Part shown: positions 22,502-27,594 of the stretch, piece after piece
Layout of the letters: every line of letters begins with the position of its first letter
Position numbering within the stretch: position 1 is the first letter of the stretch
Origin: Bacillota bacterium
GTDB lineage: Bacteria; Bacillota; Bacilli; Bacillales; Cytobacillaceae
Direction: 5' to 3'
Assembly: GCA_023389895.1 (NCBI GenBank)
Contig: JAEWDX010000408.1
Coordinates: forward strand, 1-27,594
Length of the DNA: 27,594 nt
Translations under genes and position numbers: made by a program
The notes under the pieces: generated by a model
Seen by the model: the letters and a program-made list of their open reading frames with translations, nothing else
Told to the model about the DNA's origin: nothing
Databases searched by the model: none

Positions 22502-22885
22502 GTGACAATTCTTAATACGGATGGGATAAAACCAATTTATGTACAAATTGCCGAATGGCTTGAAACAGAAATCATGAATGGACATTTTAAGCATAATGAC
22601 AAAGTTTATTCCCAATATCAACTTGCAGAGATGTATACAATCAACCCTGCAACCGCTGCAAAGGGATTAAATCTTCTCGTGGATGAAAATATTCTTTACA
22701 AGAAACGGGGGCTAGGGATGTTTGTTTCAACAGATGCAAGAGAGATGATTATGAATAAACGAAAAAACCAAACATTGAAGCGATTATTACAGGAGATTGT
22801 ACTAGAAGCCAATCGTTTACAAATAAGTACGGCAGAATTAATTGACATGATCAAAACGACACAATTAGAGGAGGGTGGAAAATGA
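22502..22885 (+). CDS. GntR-family transcriptional repressor, YtrA subfamily
   Basis: A 127-residue short GntR protein. The winged HTH covers about residues 8-75: PIYVQIAEWLETEIMNGHFK, DKVYSQYQLAEMYTINPATA, KGLNLLVDENILYKKRGLGM. A short helical dimerisation tail of about 45 residues follows instead of a large ligand domain, as in YtrA. I chose GTG 22502, five bases after GGAGG; the ATG at 22487 overlaps the operator and lacks a ribosome site. Its stop overlaps the next start (ATGA). It most likely represses its own operon until an envelope-active compound is present. Confidence 0.88.
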   Translation: MTILNTDGIKPIYVQIAEWLETEIMNGHFKHNDKVYSQYQLAEMYTINPATAAKGLNLLVDENILYKKRGLGMFVSTDAREMIMNKRKNQTLKRLLQEIVLEANRLQISTAELIDMIKTTQLEEGGK

Positions 22886-23784
22886 AGATCATTGAATGTA
22901 CCGATTTAACGAAAACCTATTTGAGAAAAAGGGTTTTAAATAATCTTTCATTTTCAATTGAGGAGAATAGGATTACAGGCTTAATCGGACGAAATGGTGT
23001 TGGAAAAACGACGTTATTAAAAATCATCGCTGGTTTTATTCAAGCAACATCTGGTGAGATGAAGGTTTTTTCGGAAAAGCCATTTAACAGCTTGAATGTT
23101 TCAGCAAATTCGATTTTTGTCGATGACCAGATGAGCTTTCCACCTGCATTACAGCTGATGGAATTATTAGAGGCTGGGAATCGTTTCTATCCGAACTGGG
23201 ATATGAAATTAGCAAAAGGATTATTAAATTATTTCTCCTTCGATCCAAAGCATTATCATAATCGATTATCAAAAGGGAAAACAAGTACATTTAATGCAAT
23301 CGTCGGTTTAGCCTCCCGTGCGCCGCTAACCATTTTCGATGAGCCGACAACAGGAATGGATGCGGCGGTAAGAAAGGATTTCTATCGGGCGTTACTGAAA
23401 GATTATCTTGATCATCCACGTACAATTATTATTTCGAGTCATCATTTAGATGAAATTGAAGATTTACTTGAGGATGTTCTTCTGTTGAAAAATGGCAAAA
23501 ACCATTTGCATTTATCAATAGAAGAGCTAAAAGGATGGGCGATTGGCTTGAAAGGGGCGACCGATAAAGTTCTTCATTGGACAAATGAGAAAGAAATTCT
23601 TTATCAGAATCATGTTGGAGTAGATACGATGTATGCAGTTGTAAGAAATGATTATTCCGAGCAGTTACTTCAGCAAGCAAAAGTAGAAGGAGTAGAAGTA
23701 ACTCCTGTTCGTGCTAGTGATCTATGTGTCTATTTAACAGATGAAACGAAAGGAGGAATTGATGATGTCTTTAACAACCGCTAA
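22882..23784 (+). CDS. ABC transporter ATP-binding protein, YtrB-like
   Basis: A 300-residue ATPase overlapping the repressor gene by four bases. Walker A is GRNGVGKT (36-43) and Walker B LTIFDEP (149-155), with SSHHLDEIE as switch region. The signature is LSKGK (129-133) instead of LSGGQ, a change typical of GntR-linked YtrB-type ATPases. The Q-loop region reads FVDDQMSF. The C-terminal ~90 residues are a regulatory extension of unknown role. It pairs with the permease that overlaps its 3' end. Confidence 0.87.
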   Translation: MKIIECTDLTKTYLRKRVLNNLSFSIEENRITGLIGRNGVGKTTLLKIIAGFIQATSGEMKVFSEKPFNSLNVSANSIFVDDQMSFPPALQLMELLEAGNRFYPNWDMKLAKGLLNYFSFDPKHYHNRLSKGKTSTFNAIVGLASRAPLTIFDEPTTGMDAAVRKDFYRALLKDYLDHPRTIIISSHHLDEIEDLLEDVLLLKNGKNHLHLSIEELKGWAIGLKGATDKVLHWTNEKEILYQNHVGVDTMYAVVRNDYSEQLLQQAKVEGVEVTPVRASDLCVYLTDETKGGIDDVFNNR

Positions 23785-24505
23785 TCCAGCAGAAATTGTG
23801 AAGAAACAATATTTCTTTAAGTTGAAGGCGAATATTGATGCGTTTAGTTCTCTCTTGGGCATTCAGTTATTGGCAATTTTATTTTCATTAGGTGCTACTA
23901 GTTCAATAAGCTCCAATAATAATGGCTTTTCAATTGATATTAAATACTATTCTGCCGATGTAGTTATTGCCTTTACAATGATTTGGAGCTTTGTTACAGC
24001 GATTACGATTACGACAAAGCCATACCGACATAATGACTTTACGTTCGTGACGAATCGTATAACGAGCAGTATTTCCAATATGCTGTTCTTGTTAACAGCG
24101 AGCATTATCGGGGGAGTAACAGCCATGCTCGCAAAAAATGCAACTGTTATTCTTACTTCAATATTTTTGCATTCTGAGTTATATGGTCCCGTTTTTCAAG
24201 TAAAGGAGTTTATTATTGGTCTTTTCGTTTCCATTCTCTATATTTACTTTATTAGCTCATTAGGTTATTTAATCGGTACATTAGTTCAAGTGAATAAGGC
24301 TTTGACTTTTTTGTTACCAGTTTTAATTATTGGGTCTTTATTTATAGATGGAATGGCCGGGAAAGAGCCAACTATTATGCATATTTTCCAATTTTATTTT
24401 ATGGAGCCTTCGCTTTTGATTTTTACGCTTAAGGCAATAGCAACAACCGCTTTGCTTTTCATAGCGTCCATTGCGATTTTGAATAGAATGGAGGTTAGAA
24501 AATGA
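23762..24505 (+). CDS. Membrane permease subunit of the GntR-linked ABC system
   Basis: A 247-residue membrane protein with about six TM helices: FSSLLGIQLLAILFSLG, VVIAFTMIWSFVTAITI, ISNMLFLLTASIIGGVTAML, LFVSILYIYFISSLGYLIG, KALTFLLPVLIIGSLFI and a last one near 222-242. Sequence similarity to characterised permeases is low, but size and position fit an ABC-2-like subunit. The start ATG 23762 has AGGAGG five bases upstream and lies inside the ATPase gene (23-base overlap). ATG 23765 is an equal alternative. Confidence 0.78.
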   Translation: MMSLTTANPAEIVKKQYFFKLKANIDAFSSLLGIQLLAILFSLGATSSISSNNNGFSIDIKYYSADVVIAFTMIWSFVTAITITTKPYRHNDFTFVTNRITSSISNMLFLLTASIIGGVTAMLAKNATVILTSIFLHSELYGPVFQVKEFIIGLFVSILYIYFISSLGYLIGTLVQVNKALTFLLPVLIIGSLFIDGMAGKEPTIMHIFQFYFMEPSLLIFTLKAIATTALLFIASIAILNRMEVRK

Positions 24506-25194
24506 GCATGAGTTTAATTGCTTTCCAATTTATTTCGGTTGTGACCATTATTGCGATGATTTATTTCTTAGTAAAAAATGCAAAGAGGAAATTTATTAAT
24601 GTGAAAATTACCCATTGGCTACTTATTATTTATGTTGGTGTCCTCCTTCTATTAGTGATTGCTGCCCCTTTTATGATAAATCAGTCAATTGTCAATCAGG
24701 AGCGATATTCGAGAGAAGAAATACTACGGGAATATGGTGAATTTAATGCGGCTTTAAATAATGGTGAAATCGAACAGCTAAAGGAGAAGAATTTACTTAA
24801 ATTAAGTAGTTATCCGTATGACCAGCCCATGCTTGAAATTCTTACAACTGGCATTGGGGCAGCCGAAATATATGTAGAACGAAAGAAGATAGATGATGGC
24901 ACGATCGAGGCCTATGCCTTTCAAAGTGGGATGTATATTAATGGCATAAACTTTTCTGAAAAAATGGTTCCGCCCCATTTTAACTTGTATTTAGACAAAT
25001 TTGAAGTCAATATTCCACATGAAAATATCAATATCGCGATTAATAAGAATGAATTTACAATTACACAATTTCTCGGAGGAGGAGTCATGTCTGAGAGTCT
25101 TGATAGTGGAAAGTTTGTCATCTACTTACAAATACCGCAAAGTCTAAAGGTCTTTACGAATACAGGTATGGAGCTTCATTTTATTGAGGATTAG
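24502..25194 (+). CDS. Unknown two-TM protein with extracytoplasmic domain, fourth gene of the GntR/ABC operon
   Basis: A 230-residue protein starting in an ATGA overlap with the permease. Two TM helices (about 5-25 and 37-60) flank a short basic cytoplasmic loop. The remaining ~165 residues should lie outside the membrane: a helical part with REEILREYGEFNAALNNGE, then beta-rich sequence with TTGIGAAEIYVERKKIDDG, YINGINFSEKMV and ITQFLGGGVMSES. I recognise no domain. The overlap makes it an obligate part of the operon, perhaps a sensor or accessory subunit of the transporter. Confidence 0.7.
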   Translation: MSMSLIAFQFISVVTIIAMIYFLVKNAKRKFINVKITHWLLIIYVGVLLLLVIAAPFMINQSIVNQERYSREEILREYGEFNAALNNGEIEQLKEKNLLKLSSYPYDQPMLEILTTGIGAAEIYVERKKIDDGTIEAYAFQSGMYINGINFSEKMVPPHFNLYLDKFEVNIPHENINIAINKNEFTITQFLGGGVMSESLDSGKFVIYLQIPQSLKVFTNTGMELHFIED

Positions 25195-25277
25195 CGGGAG
25201 CAGGATCTCTACTGAATGAGTTTCACATTAACGAAGATTAATAGGCAGCTCGATTAAGAATGTGACGGCCAAATTGT

Positions 25278-25350
25278 TAGGCAAATAAAAAGAGAACTAG
25301 GCAAATAAATGTGTAATTAGGCAAATAAAATCAGAACTAAGCAAATAACT
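25278..25350 (+). repeat. Intergenic tandem array with exact 20-bp period, locus B
   Basis: TAGGCAAATAA begins at 25278, 25298 and 25318, and TAAGCAAATAA at 25338: four cores at exactly 20 bases with differing spacers. The core GCAAATAA resembles GCGAATAA of the array at 4641-4740. It lies between the end of the GntR/ABC operon and the arsR promoter. Elsewhere in 25195-25446 I see no gene and no clear terminator. Confidence 0.8.
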
Positions 25351-25446
25351 AAGCAATCCTGTGTCGGGAAACCTCGACCGATTGAGTTTATTGTAAGTGT
25401 GGAACTATGTAGGCTTCTTGTGGATTTTTATTAAAATGGCAAATCT

Positions 25447-25539
25447 TTGGACTGCTATCGCTTGTTTTACTATAAAAAGTTGAGGATAGGGAGAATCGTG
25501 GGGAGGTTCATGATTTTCCCCATTATTACATGTTATAAT
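25447..25539 (+). promoter_or_regulatory. arsR promoter region with hairpin and palindromic operator
   Basis: TTGGAC (25447-25452), 18-bp spacer and TATAAA (25471-25476) form one promoter. TGTTATAAT (25531-25539) is an extended -10 element that could form a second. ATTATTACA-TGTTATAAT (25522-25539) is an 18-bp palindrome with one mismatched pair, a typical ArsR/SmtB-type operator, covering the second -10. A TGGGGA/TCCCCA hairpin (25499-25504, 25517-25522) lies just upstream. Confidence 0.55.
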
Positions 25540-25559
25540 GAGCAGTGGAGGCGATGACA

Positions 25560-25868
25560 TTGGAGAAGAAATCGAATTATTCCCTTGATGACGAAACACT
25601 ATTTATTGTTTCGCAAACATTTAAAGCTCTTGCAGATCCGACGCGCATTCGTATTCTACATTTACTTTCAGATGCAGAGCATTCTGTAAATGAAATTGCC
25701 GAAAAACTATCATTGCTTCAATCAACCGTATCCCATCAACTCCGTTTTTTAAAAAACTTACGGCTTGTTAAATTTAGACGAGAAGGGACTTCTCTTTTCT
25801 ACACATGTGACGATCAACATGTGATGAATATACTGAAACAAACAATTGAGCATGCGAATCACCACTAA
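25560..25868 (+). CDS. ArsR/SmtB-family metal- or thiol-sensing repressor
   Basis: A 102-residue winged-helix repressor: VSQTFKALADPTRIRILHLL, NEIAEKLSLLQSTVSHQLRF (recognition helix STVSHQLR), then FRREGTSLFYTCDDQHVMNI and a His-rich tail EHANHH. The alpha5 C-terminal region has Asp and His residues (DDQHV.....EHANHH) that resemble the metal site of CzrA-type Zn/Co sensors. There is no CxC motif in the recognition-helix region, so an As(III) sensor is unlikely. I chose TTG 25560, eight bases after GGAGG; ATG 25554 is too close to that site. No metal exporter gene follows in this window, so the target may be elsewhere. Confidence 0.85.
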   Translation: MEKKSNYSLDDETLFIVSQTFKALADPTRIRILHLLSDAEHSVNEIAEKLSLLQSTVSHQLRFLKNLRLVKFRREGTSLFYTCDDQHVMNILKQTIEHANHH

Positions 25869-25902
25869 TGAAGATTATGTGATGATTCGCATGCTCTTTT
25901 TT
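25848..25902. terminator. Terminator overlapping the arsR 3' end
   Basis: A perfect 14-bp inverted repeat, GAGCATGCGAATCA (25848-25861) with TGATTCGCATGCTC (25883-25896), is followed by TTTTTT. The left arm lies within the last codons of arsR. It also separates the gene from the convergent LTA-synthase gene that ends nine bases further on. Confidence 0.87.
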
Positions 25903-25910
25903 ATGACTTG

Positions 25911-27594
25911 CTATTTCTTCATTTGCTCCTTCCTTACAAAGTCCGAGTGCTGCATAATTAAGAGGGTGTTGTCGATTTTCTTTTGCATATCTTTAGTATC
26001 CTTCGTTTTTTTCATTGTTTTCCGATTATAAATATTGGCAGGGTCTTTTGCGCTAGGTGCGGTATAGAGCGTTTTGTTGCTAATAAATGATCCGCCGGGC
26101 AGATAATAGCGCATGCCGAGCAAATTTTTCTCATATTGAAAAAGATTGTGCCCAATCATTTGTGCGTTATGCTCAATGCCTAGCAAATTTAATAATGTCG
26201 GCATTAAATCAATTTGACCGCCGAGACGCTCATATGTTTCTCCAGCGAAGATCCCTGGTGCGATAAATAGTACAGGGACAGCAAAGCGATCATGCAGGTT
26301 GTATTTATGTCCCAATAGCTCTTTCAAAATCTCTTCGTCTTTTTCTGTTACGGGTGCGCCGTGTAATCCAGAATGATCCCCATATATTAAAATAATGGAT
26401 TCATCATAGATACCTAAATTTTTTAGAGAATTGATAAATAATCCGATTTGTTCATCAGTATAGCGAACAGACTGCAAGTAGTTCCCGACATACATATTCT
26501 CATAGCTAATAGGCAAATGAAGAAATTGAAAGTCGACAGGCATTTCAAATGGAGTGTGGTTTGTTAATGTAATGATATTCGAATACATTTGCTCATGCGT
26601 CGCAAGCTGCTTTGGCAGCTGTGATTCAACAAATTGAAATAATACCTCATCTGCCGGACCAAACCCAATTTCTTTTTCCTTCGGGATCTCTTCACTTGTG
26701 AAAATATAGTCAAATCCAAGCGCAGGATATAATTTATCACGACTCCAATAAGTAATGTCATCAGCATGGTAGGTTGCTGTTCCGTAACCATGCTTTTGCA
26801 ATGTGCGGACAAGAGACGGAATTTCACTGCCATCAATGATATTGACAGTTGGATCCATTCCTTCCGGATAAAGGGATGTATGCATCAGCCATTCGGCATC
26901 TGACGTATTTCCAGCACCAATCTGTTGGTACACATTGTTAAAATAAGCACTTTCCTTTAAAAGCGCATTTAAATTTGGTGTAATTTCCTGACCATTAATC
27001 GATCGATTGATCGTAAACTCCTGTAAGGATTCTACTTGAATAATAAAGACATGGCGATTCTTAGCGAGACCGAAAGTTGAATGCTCTGTAAAAGGAACAT
27101 ACGGATTTCCCTTTAATTTTTCTAATTCCTCATCCGTTAAATTTTCATTTTGGGCAAAAGCCGTGCCAAATCCGCGCTCAAATAACTGCACAAACTGTGA
27201 CTGAATATAACCATGCTTCTTCGCAAAATAGGAAACATCAACTAAAGGATAGAAAAAGGCAAGAATGGTTGTAGCTAATCCAACACAGCTGAAACCGATT
27301 ACCCATTTTTTCGCATTAGCAAAGGAGTGGTGTGCAAACCCTTTCGAAAAAATCCAAATGAGTGGAATAATTAGCACCACATCTAAGAAAAACAAAAAGT
27401 CAAATGAACTTCCAAGCAGGGCGACTGTCCCACCAACAGAATTCGATTGATAAATTTGCTTCACATCATAATAGGAAGGAACCGTTGAAAAGTACCTCGT
27501 GTAAAAAATGATGACAATAAAGAGAGCTGATAAGCATAAATTGAAGATCCAAATCGCGAGCCAAGTTCGTTTTTTAAACAGGATGGTCATAAAT
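25911..27594 (-). CDS. LTA synthase family protein (LtaS/YqgS/YfnI-like), 5'-partial
   Basis: At least 560 residues of a membrane phosphoglycerol transferase. TM helices lie near residues 11-30, 62-82 and 97-115 (numbered from the ATG at 27590). They are followed by the external alkaline-phosphatase-fold domain: QVESLQEF with Glu187, GAGNTSDAEWLM with the nucleophile Thr229, TNHTPFEMP with His345, and IYGDHSGLHG with Asp405/His406. All expected Mn-binding and catalytic residues are present. LtaS-type proteins have five N-terminal TMs and roughly 600-650 residues. Here the first two appear to be missing and the frame is open to the window edge, so ATG 27590 is probably internal. It polymerises or primes glycerol-phosphate chains of lipoteichoic acid. 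Which paralogue it is cannot be told. Confidence 0.88.
   Translation of the reverse strand, partial: FMTILFKKRTWLAIWIFNLCLSALFIVIIFYTRYFSTVPSYYDVKQIYQSNSVGGTVALLGSSFDFLFFLDVVLIIPLIWIFSKGFAHHSFANAKKWVIGFSCVGLATTILAFFYPLVDVSYFAKKHGYIQSQFVQLFERGFGTAFAQNENLTDEELEKLKGNPYVPFTEHSTFGLAKNRHVFIIQVESLQEFTINRSINGQEITPNLNALLKESAYFNNVYQQIGAGNTSDAEWLMHTSLYPEGMDPTVNIIDGSEIPSLVRTLQKHGYGTATYHADDITYWSRDKLYPALGFDYIFTSEEIPKEKEIGFGPADEVLFQFVESQLPKQLATHEQMYSNIITLTNHTPFEMPVDFQFLHLPISYENMYVGNYLQSVRYTDEQIGLFINSLKNLGIYDESIILIYGDHSGLHGAPVTEKDEEILKELLGHKYNLHDRFAVPVLFIAPGIFAGETYERLGGQIDLMPTLLNLLGIEHNAQMIGHNLFQYEKNLLGMRYYLPGGSFISNKTLYTAPSAKDPANIYNRKTMKKTKDTKDMQKKIDNTLLIMQHSDFVRKEQMKK

Noticed and set aside
25278..25350. 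A CRISPR array, because short repeats alternate with different spacers
   Set aside because: The conserved core is only ~11 bases and the spacers ~9. There are four units and no cas genes, which is far outside CRISPR dimensions.
25846..26031. A small open frame on the + strand after arsR
   Set aside because: It spans the arsR terminator and runs antisense to the conserved end of the LTA-synthase gene. No ribosome site is present.

Overview
This is a low-G+C Gram-positive chromosomal segment, most likely from the Bacillaceae (Bacillus or a close relative). The evidence is AT-rich intergenic DNA, strong AGGAGG-type ribosome binding sites, frequent TTG/GTG starts and many rho-independent terminators. 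The gene repertoire also fits: a FosB bacillithiol transferase, HelD, an LtaS-type lipoteichoic acid synthase, a YtrA-type GntR-ABC operon, and a two-component/ABC module laid out like B. subtilis LnrJK-LnrLMN. I see no rRNA, tRNA, transposase, phage gene or CRISPR array. The genus is inference.

Layout, left to right. 1-2795: the 3' end of a succinate-semialdehyde dehydrogenase gene (gabD-like), then an NhaC-family antiporter with a well-formed sigma-54 (-24/-12) promoter. 2866-3891: a chimeric protein with an ECF sigma region 2 fused to a membrane-anchored, anti-sigma-like C-terminal half; sigma region 4 is missing. 4051-5449: a TetR regulator and a paired small-multidrug-resistance transporter, separated by a 20-bp-period repeat block. 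5563-11002: histidine kinase, response regulator, then ABC ATPase and two ABC-2 permeases. The gap between the two halves (7318-7683) holds degenerate ~52-bp repeats and a candidate activator site. 11191-12234: MscS-type channel. 12370-13527 (minus): class V aminotransferase. 13754-16260: fosB, an AraC regulator with an unrecognised C-terminal domain, and VOC, SRPBCC and VOC proteins. 16433-19047: four-TM membrane protein, small Xre regulator, BcrA-like ABC ATPase and permease. 19148-21406 (minus): helD. 21605-22195 (minus): Uma2-family nuclease-like protein. 22502-25194: four overlapping genes (GntR repressor, ABC ATPase, permease, unknown two-TM protein) behind an excellent palindromic operator. 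25200-25559: a second 20-bp-period repeat block and the promoter/operator region of an ArsR regulator. 25911-27594 (minus): LTA-synthase-family gene cut by the window edge.

The common theme is sensing and resisting cell-envelope or toxic-compound stress: three separate ABC export modules, each next to its own regulator type, plus an SMR pair, FosB, MscS and an LtaS homologue. The most unusual items are the sigma2/anti-sigma chimera, the sigma-54 promoter on nhaC with a minicistron and upstream direct repeat, and two intergenic blocks that share a GC(G/A)AATAA core at an exact 20-bp period.
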